DNA of 34,469 nucleotides, taken from the NCBI GenBank assembly GCA_964448015.1, contig CAYUUV010000008.1, forward strand, positions 1 through 34,469. Reading direction: 5' to 3'. Origin of the DNA: JACKGS01 sp964448015. GTDB lineage: Bacteria; Patescibacteriota; Saccharimonadia; Saccharimonadales; UBA7683. A program made the translations under genes and the position numbers. Below, piece by piece: positions 29,005 to 34,469 of this stretch. The notes below the pieces were generated by a model that was not told the origin of the DNA, did not search any database, and was given only the letters and a program-made list of their open reading frames with translations. The first letter of the stretch is position 1. The number at the start of each line of letters is the position of its first letter.

Positions 29005-29841
29005 TTATTTCCTCTTAGCCTGATGACGGCTTCTTACAATAAATTTACCTGTCTTCTTATTACGACGTGTGCGGTAACCCAATGCTGGCTTACCCCAAGG
29101 TGTTTTAGGCGGACGACCAACACCGTGAGAACCACCATCACCACCACCATGTGGGTGATCAACAGCGTTCATAACAAGCCCGCGAACCTGTGGACGACGG
29201 CCAAGGTTTCGCTTACGGCCAGCTGAACCAACTTTGACGTTCTGGTGTTGTTCGTTACTTACATTACCAATCGTCGCCATACAGTTGATATTGATCATGC
29301 GCACTTCACCACTTGGAAGCTTCACTTGTGCATAGGCACCCTCTTTGGCGGTGAGCTGTGCTTTTGTGCCAGCTGAACGCACCATTTGTGCGCCACGGCC
29401 AGGTTGCATTTCAATGCCGTAAATAAAGCTACCAGTTGGGATGTCTTTCAGTGCCAAACGGTTGCCGTCTTCAATGGCCGCTTTTTCACCGATGGTAATA
29501 ACCTGACCAACCTTCATACCGCCGCTAGCGATAATATAGTGATAGGTGTTATTTTCGTCTTTAATACGAGCGATGTTGGCAGAACGGTTCGGATCGTATT
29601 CGATCGCTTCAATGGTAGCTTTACCAAAATCAAGCTGCTTAAAGTTCATCAGTCGATAGAAGCGTTTTGCGCCACCACCACGATGTCGAACAGTAATACG
29701 GCCCTGGTTATTGCGACCATTGGTGCGTTTTTTCACAACAAGCAGTGATTTCAGCGGTTTCTTGGTAGTCACCTTTGAAAAATCCTGGCTTGTCATACCG
29801 CGACGTCCGGGAGTTGTTGGTTTGAGTACTTTAATAGCCAT
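29005..29841 (-). CDS. rplB: 50S ribosomal protein L2
   Basis: 278 aa. GRITVRHRGGGAKRFYR and, near the end, NAVDHPHGGGDGGSHGVGRPP, whose His near the peptidyl-transferase centre is conserved. VRSRHQAKRK ends it. A 124-nt spacer with heptamer array C separates it from rplW. Confidence 0.98.
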   Translation of the reverse strand: MAIKVLKPTTPGRRGMTSQDFSKVTTKKPLKSLLVVKKRTNGRNNQGRITVRHRGGGAKRFYRLMNFKQLDFGKATIEAIEYDPNRSANIARIKDENNTYHYIIASGGMKVGQVITIGEKAAIEDGNRLALKDIPTGSFIYGIEMQPGRGAQMVRSAGTKAQLTAKEGAYAQVKLPSGEVRMININCMATIGNVSNEQHQNVKVGSAGRKRNLGRRPQVRGLVMNAVDHPHGGGDGGSHGVGRPPKTPWGKPALGYRTRRNKKTGKFIVRSRHQAKRK

Positions 29842-29872
29842 TACACTTCCTCCCTTTGGTTGTCATAAGTAC

Positions 29873-29970
29873 CAAATGCTAAATCATAAACACTAAACAA
29901 ATCCGAATTTCTAAATTCAAAATTCAAAACAGAAGACACTTGACTCATAACTCTTGACTCATGACTCATT
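29873..29970. repeat. Heptamer array C, starting at the rplW stop codon
   Basis: Fourteen in-phase 7-nt units, among them TAAATCA, TAAACAC, TAAACAA, ATCCGAA, TTTCTAA, ATTCAAA (twice), ACACTTG, ACTCATA, ACTCTTG, ACTCATG. The rplW TGA is its first codon-sized piece on the transcribed strand. Close copy of array A. Confidence 0.87.
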
Positions 29971-30277
29971 TCTTTGCCTCCTCTTCTTCGAAGATCTTGA
30001 TGCTATCGCCATCTTTCAGTCGAACATAGGCCTTCTTGATATTCTTACGAGTACCAATAATTGGGCGAGCGCGGCGATTGCCGAGGCGAATCGAGCGAGC
30101 CTTTTTACCTTGCTGTACAACAACATTTACATCTTCAACAGTGACGTTGAATTGTGCTTCTACGGCAGTTTTAATCTGCACTTTATTAGCTTCAGTTGGT
30201 ACCACAAATACATATGTCTGATTGAGCAGACTTTGCTGATAAGCTTTTTCGCTCATGCGTGGTTTTAGGTTAAGCAT
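29966..30277 (-). CDS. rplW: 50S ribosomal protein L23
   Basis: 103 aa from ATG 30277 (MLNLKPRMSEKAY), with GGAGG 6 nt upstream; a longer frame from 30325 lies inside rplD. TYVFVVPTEANKVQIKTAVEAQFNV is diagnostic. It overlaps the end of rplD by 8 nt. The acidic tail EEEEAKK ends at the array stop. Confidence 0.95.
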   Translation of the reverse strand: MLNLKPRMSEKAYQQSLLNQTYVFVVPTEANKVQIKTAVEAQFNVTVEDVNVVVQQGKKARSIRLGNRRARPIIGTRKNIKKAYVRLKDGDSIKIFEEEEAKK

Positions 30278-30917
30278 TTGCAGCCTCCTTCTTATTCTCA
30301 GCAAGCCAGTTTTTAACAATCTCAACGGCAGGAGTGGTGATTACAATTGCATCGGCATTCATAACGTCATATACATTTAGGTACATCGCTTGCACCGCTT
30401 TCACATTCGCGACATTACGAGTAGCACGGTCAATCATTGCGTCTTTATTGTCAACAACAAGCAGGACGCGGCGAGTCAGGCTATGCTTCTTCAAGAGGGC
30501 CAGTGTGTCTTTTACCTTGCCGTCTTTACTTGCAAATTGATCAACAATAACCTTATTAGATTGGTTTGCCAACGTCAGTGCCTGGCGAAGAGCCTGGCGT
30601 TTTTGATTTACAGGGACAGTTTTTGAGTAGTTTTCATTACCGGTTGGACCAAATACAACACCACCGCCACGCCAAATTGGGTTACGTGAGGAACCGAATC
30701 GTGCGCGTCCGGTACCTTTTTGGCGCCATGGCTTTTTACCACCACCACGAACCAGGCCGCGAGTTTTGGTAACAGCGTAGTTTTCACGACCGTTTGCAAG
30801 ATATGCTTCGTAGGCACGCTTCACAAGGTCATGATTTGCAACCTCGACCGCAAATACCTCTTTTGGTAGAGTTGGTGCTGTCTTTTTTGTAGCTGGAGTA
30901 GATTTTGATTCTGCCAT
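30270..30917 (-). CDS. rplD: 50S ribosomal protein L4
   Basis: 215 aa. A Lys/Thr/Ala-rich lead of about 18 residues precedes the core. GGGKKPWRQKGTGRARFGSSR is the tunnel-loop block, with VVFGPTGNENYSKTVP after it. In some bacteria L4 represses its own operon; see the leader upstream of rplC. GTAGGAG precedes the ATG. Confidence 0.96.
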   Translation of the reverse strand: MAESKSTPATKKTAPTLPKEVFAVEVANHDLVKRAYEAYLANGRENYAVTKTRGLVRGGGKKPWRQKGTGRARFGSSRNPIWRGGGVVFGPTGNENYSKTVPVNQKRQALRQALTLANQSNKVIVDQFASKDGKVKDTLALLKKHSLTRRVLLVVDNKDAMIDRATRNVANVKAVQAMYLNVYDVMNADAIVITTPAVEIVKNWLAENKKEAANA

Positions 30918-30918
30918 A

Positions 30919-31536
30919 TTATGCTCCTACCACCGTTACAAGGCTCTTTTTAGGGCCAGGAATAGCGCCCTTTAGACCTATCAAGTTATTTTCAGCATCT
31001 ATCAGTGCAACACTCAGGCCGCGGACGGTCACTTGCTCAGATCCCATTTGTCCAGCCATTCGCTTACCCTTAAAGACTTTTTGCGGATACATCGAACCGA
31101 TTGAACCAGGTCGGCGTACCATTCCGTTACCACCGTGCGTACTTGCGCTGGTTGCAAAATTATGGCGCTTCACCGTACCGGCAAACCCCTTACCCTTGCT
31201 GGTTCCAGTAACTTTCACGATGTCACCAACTTCGAAAGCTGAAACATCAAAAGAGGAGCCAATTGTTTGCTCCTCAGAAATAGAATCAACTCGAAATTCT
31301 TTAATAATGCGTGGCATGAGGTCTTTGTTTGCCTTTGCCACATGACCCTTAACTGACTTGTTCACGTTCTTGCCACCGTCAAGTGCAACCTGTACAGCAG
31401 TATAACCATCTGTTTCAGCGGTTTTGATCTGCGTAATTGTACATGGTCCAGCTTGAACAAGCGTGACAGGCACGAGAACACCATCCTCTGCGAGGATCTG
31501 TGTCATTCCGATTTTAGTACCTAGTAATGCTTTCAT
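30919..31536 (-). CDS. rplC: 50S ribosomal protein L3
   Basis: 205 aa from ATG 31536 (MKALLGTKIGMTQ), which has AAGGGA upstream; the ATG at 31563 is rejected. KGKGFAGTVKRHNF and THGGNGMVRRPGSIG are diagnostic. It is the first ribosomal gene of the long transcript; rpsJ, its usual upstream neighbour, is 1.6 kb away. Confidence 0.96.
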   Translation of the reverse strand: MKALLGTKIGMTQILAEDGVLVPVTLVQAGPCTITQIKTAETDGYTAVQVALDGGKNVNKSVKGHVAKANKDLMPRIIKEFRVDSISEEQTIGSSFDVSAFEVGDIVKVTGTSKGKGFAGTVKRHNFATSASTHGGNGMVRRPGSIGSMYPQKVFKGKRMAGQMGSEQVTVRGLSVALIDAENNLIGLKGAIPGPKKSLVTVVGA

Positions 31537-31657
31537 TTTGTCCCTTATGTTAACCTCTTGCAAACAAAAATCTTGGTCGGACTCTGGTTCCCTGTCATGT
31601 TTTAAATCCAGGGCCTGGAGTTATGCCAAGCTGTTTACCTCAAAGGTATGAAATTAC
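31537..31657 (-). promoter_or_regulatory. Structured leader of the rplC operon (candidate r-protein attenuator)
   Basis: In the minus-strand RNA CTTGG (31630-31626) can pair with CCAAG (31576-31572), enclosing CTC/GAG, GG/CC and CAGGG/CCCTG pairs. An ATTTTTG run follows at once, as in a terminator. TCCAGG-C-CCTGGA (31619-31607) is a competing hairpin. The gene begins 36 nt after the stem. Confidence 0.45.
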
Positions 31658-31663
31658 CAAGCA

Positions 31664-31693
31664 ATTGTATCAGATTAACTCATCTTATGTCAA
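31664..31693 (-). promoter_or_regulatory. Promoter of the rplC ribosomal operon
   Basis: TTGACA (31693-31688), 18-nt spacer, TACAAT (31669-31664) with a TGn extension (TGATACAAT). Expected start near 31657. Confidence 0.8.
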
Positions 31694-31710
31694 CAAGTTT
31701 TATAAAGCTC

Positions 31711-31739
31711 TTGCAACAACCTTCATGAAGGACTATTCT
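31711..31739 (+). promoter_or_regulatory. Possible promoter of the HAD gene with a near-leaderless start
   Basis: TTGCAA (31711-31716), 17 nt, TATTCT (31734-31739). The ATG at 31751 is 11 nt after the -10 box, so the leader would be about 4-5 nt. The spacer holds the palindrome CTTCATGAAG. Confidence 0.4.
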
Positions 31740-31750
31740 GAGACACATAT

Positions 31751-32284
31751 ATGAAGTATGAACTACGGGGTGCAAAAGACATTTTAGATATCACCCCAGA
31801 TCAATTGGGAAACGCACGTTTGATTACTGTTGACGCAGAAAATGTTATTACTGCCTATGGTGATCCAACTTTGCGCAAGGATGCGTTAGATATGCTACGC
31901 AGCCAGCCGCATCGACATATTGCAATCGCCACAAATAATAAAAATAGTTTTTTTGTTGAGTCGCTTGTCCGGGCATTATCACCGCATGTGCCAGTATTTT
32001 CCGGTATTCAGTATGCAAATAAAAAGCAGAGTCCGGATATGTTTCTTGCAGCAGCAGATCATTTTGGTATTCCACCAGATGAGGCAATTCATATTGATGA
32101 CCAGTATCTTTCACATAGAGGTGCACGGCAAGCAGGATTTCTTGGAGGTATTCTGGTACGACCTTATGGTAATACGGAACATCTTGGTGTCAAGCTTGGG
32201 AGGGTTGTTGATAGCTCTGTTCGTACAACAAAAATTCTTCAAGCTACAATTTCTGGATTCATCACCGATGGCATTGATGGTTAG
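31751..32284 (+). CDS. HAD-superfamily protein, YqeG-like
   Basis: 177 aa. LITVDAENVITAYGD (24-38) holds the position of the DxDxT motif, with Glu in place of the second Asp. IAIATNNKNS (57-66) is the second motif. KKQSPDMFLAAADHFGI and HIDDQYLSHRGARQAGFLGGILVRPYG are the third and fourth, as in YqeG phosphatases. The single nucleophile Asp is kept, so some phosphatase activity is possible; the substrate is unknown. It is transcribed opposite to the ribosomal genes and overlaps the next minus-strand gene tail to tail by 4 nt. It helps split rpsJ from rplC. Confidence 0.75.
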   Translation: MKYELRGAKDILDITPDQLGNARLITVDAENVITAYGDPTLRKDALDMLRSQPHRHIAIATNNKNSFFVESLVRALSPHVPVFSGIQYANKKQSPDMFLAAADHFGIPPDEAIHIDDQYLSHRGARQAGFLGGILVRPYGNTEHLGVKLGRVVDSSVRTTKILQATISGFITDGIDG

Positions 32285-32592
32285 AGAGTAATACCAACCG
32301 GAAGATAGAAGCTGATGAAGGTGGCGGCAAGGAGTACGGCTAGTTCGATCTTTTTATCAACGTGAGAACATTCATACGTTGCAAAAGCGACACCAACTAC
32401 CAGACCAAGCGGCACGCTCAGGTGTTCAAAAGGGCCAAAATTAATACCAATCAAGCGCACCCAGAAGGTACCGCAAATAAAATACATGATTAATTTTAAG
32501 AAATAGGCGGTATCAGACTGCGACGTATGTGTGCAGACTTTTTGACGCCCGAAAATAGTTGTGATCGTTTTATTCTTTTTTTGTTTTGCCAT
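32281..32592 (-). CDS. Small membrane protein, hypothetical, 103 aa
   Basis: A Lys-rich N-terminus (MAKQKKNK) is followed by hydrophobic stretches near 31-48 (LIMYFICGTFWVRLIG), 56-70 (LSVPLGLVVGVAFATY) and 83-101 (LAVLLAATFISFYLPVG). Two to three membrane helices are likely, and HVDKKIE is the loop between the last two. No family recognised. Confidence 0.6.
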   Translation of the reverse strand: MAKQKKNKTITTIFGRQKVCTHTSQSDTAYFLKLIMYFICGTFWVRLIGINFGPFEHLSVPLGLVVGVAFATYECSHVDKKIELAVLLAATFISFYLPVGITL

Positions 32593-32639
32593 ACTGTTTA
32601 CAATTTAACCATATCCGGCTTCATTTGTCATTAAAATCG

Positions 32640-32900
32640 TTACACTGATTTTCTACCAGTGAAGAGACTCATGACAAAGGCAAAAATTAAGGCCCCCAAA
32701 ACGGCCAGAAGAATACTGGTGATATTCACACCCGTCACATCAAGGTCGAACAGTAGACTACCAAGCCAACCCCCAATGAGTGCGCCAACAATACCCATAA
32801 TAATATTACCTACCGCGCCTTGTTGACCGTTTGTCTTCAATATAATTGAAGCAATCCAACCAGATAGCGCCCCAAGAACTATCCATGCTAAGATTCCCAT
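32640..32900 (-). CDS. GlsB/YeaQ/YmgE-family membrane protein
   Basis: 86 aa with three membrane helices. GILAWIVLGALSGWIAS, GNIIMGIVGALIGGWLG and ITSILLAVLGALIFAFVM follow the transglycosylase-associated (YeaQ) pattern. The family is linked to envelope stress; its function is unclear. AAGGAGGG sits just upstream, and TATAAT (32931-32926) lies 25 nt before the ATG. Confidence 0.85.
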   Translation of the reverse strand: MGILAWIVLGALSGWIASIILKTNGQQGAVGNIIMGIVGALIGGWLGSLLFDLDVTGVNITSILLAVLGALIFAFVMSLFTGRKSV

Positions 32901-32925
32901 AGTGCCCTCCTTTGTTTACCCTTTT

Positions 32926-32931
32926 ATTATA
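32926..32931 (-). promoter_or_regulatory. -10 box of the YeaQ-like gene
   Basis: Perfect TATAAT on the minus strand. At 17 nt upstream there is only TTTTTA, within the U run of a terminator. TTGACA sits 7 nt from the -10 box instead. Confidence 0.45.
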
Positions 32932-32949
32932 CTCTCGTTGTCAAAATTT

Positions 32950-32990
32950 AAAAAAAGCCACCCGTCCGTTTTATAAACAGACGGGTGGGC
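32950..32990 (-). terminator. Strong terminator downstream of rpsJ
   Basis: ACCCGTC (32960-32966) and GACGGGT (32980-32986) form the stem, with an inner GTTT/AAAC pair and outer CC/GG pairs. On the minus strand TTTTTTT follows. It separates rpsJ from the YeaQ-like gene. The 278 bases from 32901 to 33178 hold only this, a hairpin at 33026-33056 (CCGGCTTTCA/TGAAAGCCGG) and repeat R3. Confidence 0.8.
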
Positions 32991-33073
32991 TCGAATTCTT
33001 TTTTATTAAGCAACATTGGCGACTTGCCCGGCTTTCAGGCGTGAAAGCCGGTCGGGTCACGATCACTCATTGG

Positions 33074-33166
33074 TGTCATTTCGAGCTTGTCGAGAAATCT
33101 AACTCAGATCTTTTCGCCCTTCGCAGTCTTGCTACGGAGAACGGATCGACTACGCTCAAGATGACA
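33074..33166. repeat. Palindromic repeat R3 just after rpsJ
   Basis: Begins TGTCATTTCGAGC and ends GCTCAAGATGACA, an imperfect terminal inverted repeat. The inner CAGTCTTGCTACGGAGAAC recurs inverted in R4 (33721-33824), so the two are copies of one family. Confidence 0.75.
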
Positions 33167-33178
33167 GGCAACCTGACT

Positions 33179-33502
33179 TTAATTCATTCTGATTTCGGCA
33201 TCGCAACCGGCTGGAAGTGATAGGTTCATCAGGCTGTCGATTGTTTTTGGAGTTGGTTCCAGAATGTCGATTAAACGTTTGTGAACACGCATTTCAAACT
33301 GTTCCATGCCTTTTTTGTAGACGTGCGGACTTTTGATCACGGTGTATTTACTCTTACGGGTTGGCAATGGGATTGGGCCATTGATTGTTGCACCTGTTCG
33401 AAGTGCGGTGTCGATAATCTGTTTTGCTGATTGGTCGATAATTTTGTGATCGTATGCTTTGAGACGAATACGAATCTTCTGTTGTTGCTTGGCTTCTGCC
33501 AT
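33179..33502 (-). CDS. rpsJ: 30S ribosomal protein S10
   Basis: 107 aa from ATG 33502 (MAEAKQQQ), with GGAAGGAG upstream; the frame to 33571 runs into a heptamer array. IRIRLKAYDHKIIDQSA, GPIPLPTRKSKYTVIKSPHV and QFEMRVHKRLIDI are diagnostic. S10 also joins NusB in antitermination in bacteria. Normally the first gene of the S10 operon, here it stands alone with its own leader and terminator. Confidence 0.96.
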   Translation of the reverse strand: MAEAKQQQKIRIRLKAYDHKIIDQSAKQIIDTALRTGATINGPIPLPTRKSKYTVIKSPHVYKKGMEQFEMRVHKRLIDILEPTPKTIDSLMNLSLPAGCDAEIRMN

Positions 33503-33523
33503 GGTTTGACTCCTTCCAGTCGT

Positions 33524-33600
33524 TTTAGAAGATAGATTATTGATTTTGGATTCTAGAATTCTTGATTCCAACTTCTAACATCAATCTTCTAATGGTGTGA
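33524..33600. repeat. Heptamer array E in the rpsJ leader
   Basis: Eleven 7-nt steps, ten of them alike: TTTAGAA, GATAGAT, TATTGAT, TTTGGAT, TCTAGAA, TTCTTGA, TTCCAAC, TTCTAAC, ATCAATC, TTCTAAT. It lies in the 5' leader, not at a stop codon. Confidence 0.75.
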
Positions 33601-33674
33601 TGTAACATCTTTTGACACCTATTGAGAGTGTACCAAATGACTTTTAGTCACCACGATTAATGATTGTGGGTAAA

Positions 33675-33680
33675 ATTATA
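33675..33680 (-). promoter_or_regulatory. -10 box for rpsJ
   Basis: Perfect TATAAT on the minus strand; no convincing -35 at 16-18 nt. It would give a leader of about 165 nt containing two hairpins and array E. Confidence 0.45.
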
Positions 33681-33720
33681 CACTAAACTAACGTAAAATG
33701 CCAGACTGATCTGCGCGTCT

Positions 33721-33824
33721 TGTCATCTCGAGCCTGTCGACCGGTTCTCCGTAGCAAGACTGTGAACAGTAAAGAGATCTAATTGCAATTACTATCAGAT
33801 CTCTCGACTACGCTCGAGATGACA
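33721..33824. repeat. Palindromic repeat R4
   Basis: TGTCATCTCGAGC (33721-33733) and GCTCGAGATGACA (33812-33824) are exact 13-bp inverted ends. Inside, AGAGATCT and AGATCTCT pair as well. A lone half (CAAGTTCGAGATGAC, 33883-33897) follows. Confidence 0.8.
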
Positions 33825-33937
33825 CAACGCAAAGACAGGTGAGTAACCTAATGTACTTGTTTAAAATAATGTCAGTCTAACTCAAGTTCGAGATGACGGG
33901 TACGAGAGTCTTGAAGAATTCAGAATAGATCCTCTTG

Positions 33938-34204
33938 CTAGGTGGCGAGCAGTGCGGCACCGACTACTGCTGCCGCCAGTGAGATATTGCGGTTGCAGCA
34001 TTCAAAACGTGGGCCGAGATCGTACCCAGTTTCAATATCTATTTCAAGACCGGCATACATTGCTCCTGGCTCAACCCTGCTACCACGTTCCAGTATGGCG
34101 CGTGCTACAGAACTGGCCGCCTGTATCATGGGGTCGTCAGAAAATGCGGCCTCAGCAATTTGATTTGCGCCGCGAACAGGACAAGCTTCACACGGTAGGT
34201 TCAT
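33938..34204 (-). CDS. Small CxxC hypothetical protein, 88 aa
   Basis: Family not recognised. CEACP near the N-terminus (C5, C8) and a CC pair near residue 69 could hold a metal or disulfides. The C-terminus is hydrophobic (ISLAAAVVGAALLAT). It has its own promoter (TTGTGA-17-TATACT) and GAAGG upstream of the ATG, which is better support than the two plus-strand frames over the same bases. Confidence 0.55.
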   Translation of the reverse strand: MNLPCEACPVRGANQIAEAAFSDDPMIQAASSVARAILERGSRVEPGAMYAGLEIDIETGYDLGPRFECCNRNISLAAAVVGAALLAT

Positions 34205-34228
34205 AATGTTCTGCCTTCATATTTGGTG

Positions 34229-34257
34229 AGTATACTCTTATCAACATATAGTCACAA
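34229..34257 (-). promoter_or_regulatory. Promoter of the small CxxC gene
   Basis: TTGTGA (34257-34252), 17 nt, TATACT (34234-34229). The leader is about 18 nt and contains GAAGG. Confidence 0.6.
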
Positions 34258-34262
34258 GATAC

Positions 34263-34293
34263 AAATAGAGCTACATTTGCTGCAGCTCTATTT
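34263..34293 (-). terminator. Hairpin after tuf, probable terminator
   Basis: AAATAGAGCT (34263-34272) and AGCTCTATTT (34284-34293) pair over 10 bp. The U run after the stem is short (TTTGT), so termination may be partial. Confidence 0.5.
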
Positions 34294-34303
34294 TACAACC
34301 TGG

Positions 34304-34388
34304 ATTCTCAGCCTGTCCGTTCTGTCTGACCTTCTTGTCAGAAAGACAAGAGCTTCGATCAGACAGGCGGGTCAAGCTGAGAATGACA
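34304..34388. repeat. Palindromic repeat R5 next to the tuf stop
   Basis: ATTCTCAGC (34304-34312) and GCTGAGAAT (34376-34384) are inverted ends, followed by GACA. An inner TGTCTGA/TCAGACA pair and CAGACAGGCGGG are shared with R1 (4448-4572). Confidence 0.7.
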
Positions 34389-34395
34389 CGGTATG

Positions 34396-34469
34396 TTATT
34401 TGGTGATGCTTGTTACAACACCAGCACCAACGGTTCGGCCACCTTCACGAATAGCGAAGTTTAGACCTT
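34396..34469 (-). CDS. tuf: Elongation factor Tu, 3' end (partial)
   Basis: The last 24 codons are present and the gene runs off the window. GLNFAIREGGRTVGAGVV and TSITK then TAA match the EF-Tu C-terminus. EF-Tu brings aminoacyl-tRNA to the ribosome. In many bacteria tuf directly precedes rpsJ; here a small gene, repeats and two terminator-like hairpins lie between. Confidence 0.93.
   Translation of the reverse strand, partial: GLNFAIREGGRTVGAGVVTSITK

Larger units (their letters stand above)
33503..33937. other. 435-base intergenic region upstream of rpsJ
   Basis: No gene seen. From rpsJ outward it holds: heptamer array E (33524-33600), an inverted pair GGTGT/ACACC enclosing GATGTAACATC (33594-33619), the hairpin TGACTTTTAGTCA (33638-33650), a TATAAT box on the minus strand (33680-33675), repeat R4 (33721-33824) and a half-copy (33883-33897). 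Confidence 0.7.

Noticed and set aside
26979..31345. Many plus-strand frames of 60-146 codons across the ribosomal cluster
   Set aside because: They lie antisense to well-matched ribosomal genes, have Cys/Phe/Ser-rich shadow composition and no ribosome-binding sites.
32912..33220. A 102-codon plus-strand frame across a terminator and repeat R3
   Set aside because: It translates a terminator hairpin, a palindrome and the end of rpsJ in antisense; not a credible protein.
33942..34206. Two plus-strand frames over the small CxxC gene
   Set aside because: Neither has a promoter or ribosome-binding sequence, while the minus frame has both.
1..34469. Alternative genetic code (UGA as Gly) as in some CPR
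   Set aside because: UGA ends rplE, rplV, rplW and other genes at the expected C-termini.

Overview
The window reads as chromosomal DNA of a Candidate Phyla Radiation (Patescibacteria) bacterium. Saccharibacteria or a near relative is my best guess, not a proof. Reasons: the S10-spc-alpha ribosomal cluster has no rpmD (L30) between rpsE and rplO, a known CPR trait; S4 and L36 are the cysteine-free forms and S14 the long zinc-free form; intergenic DNA carries short palindromic and AT-rich repeats; and UGA is a normal stop codon (rplE, rplV, rplW), which argues against the code-25 lineages Absconditabacteria and Gracilibacteria.

Layout. 6-4433 (+): a promoter and a tightly overlapping alpha-glucan operon (GT4 glycosyltransferase, GH57 amylase-like enzyme, GH15 glucoamylase-like enzyme). 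4448-4572: a palindromic repeat between convergent genes. 4599-6433 (-): an AspA/AstE-like zinc hydrolase, a GNAT-like protein and a TrpR/YerC-like regulator with a leaderless-type promoter. 6434-7049: structured intergenic DNA, tRNA-Tyr and tRNA-Thr with heptamer repeats between them. 7046-8128 (-): a hypothetical protein and a membrane-anchored TPR protein. 8182-12340 (-): a six-gene unit (hypothetical, trpS, 2H-like protein, DUF1653, rluA-family synthase, holB-like) behind one promoter and an attenuator-like leader. 12345-16404 (-): two envelope proteins, a CAP-domain membrane protein and a 956-984 aa lamin-tail surface protein. 16505-31693 (-): ribosomal genes from rplC down to rpsI, with rpoA, secY, infA and one extra hypothetical gene where adk/map often lie. 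31711-32900: a HAD protein and two small membrane proteins that separate rpsJ from rplC. 33179-34469 (-): rpsJ, a small CxxC protein and the 3' end of tuf, among several repeats.

The coding content is mostly housekeeping. The unusual content is between the genes. Arrays with a strict 7-nt period begin exactly at the stop codons of rplE, rplV, rplW and rplO, and related arrays lie between the tRNAs and upstream of rpsJ. The trpS operon has a terminator/antiterminator pair with an overlapping 13-codon ORF containing one Trp codon. The surface-protein mRNA can fold its start codon and ribosome-binding site into a long stem. The rplC leader has mutually exclusive hairpins followed by a U run. Several genes have strong promoters placed so close to the ATG that the mRNA would be leaderless or nearly so. 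No rRNA, CRISPR array, insertion sequence or prophage was seen. All functional calls come from reading motifs by eye; no database search was run.
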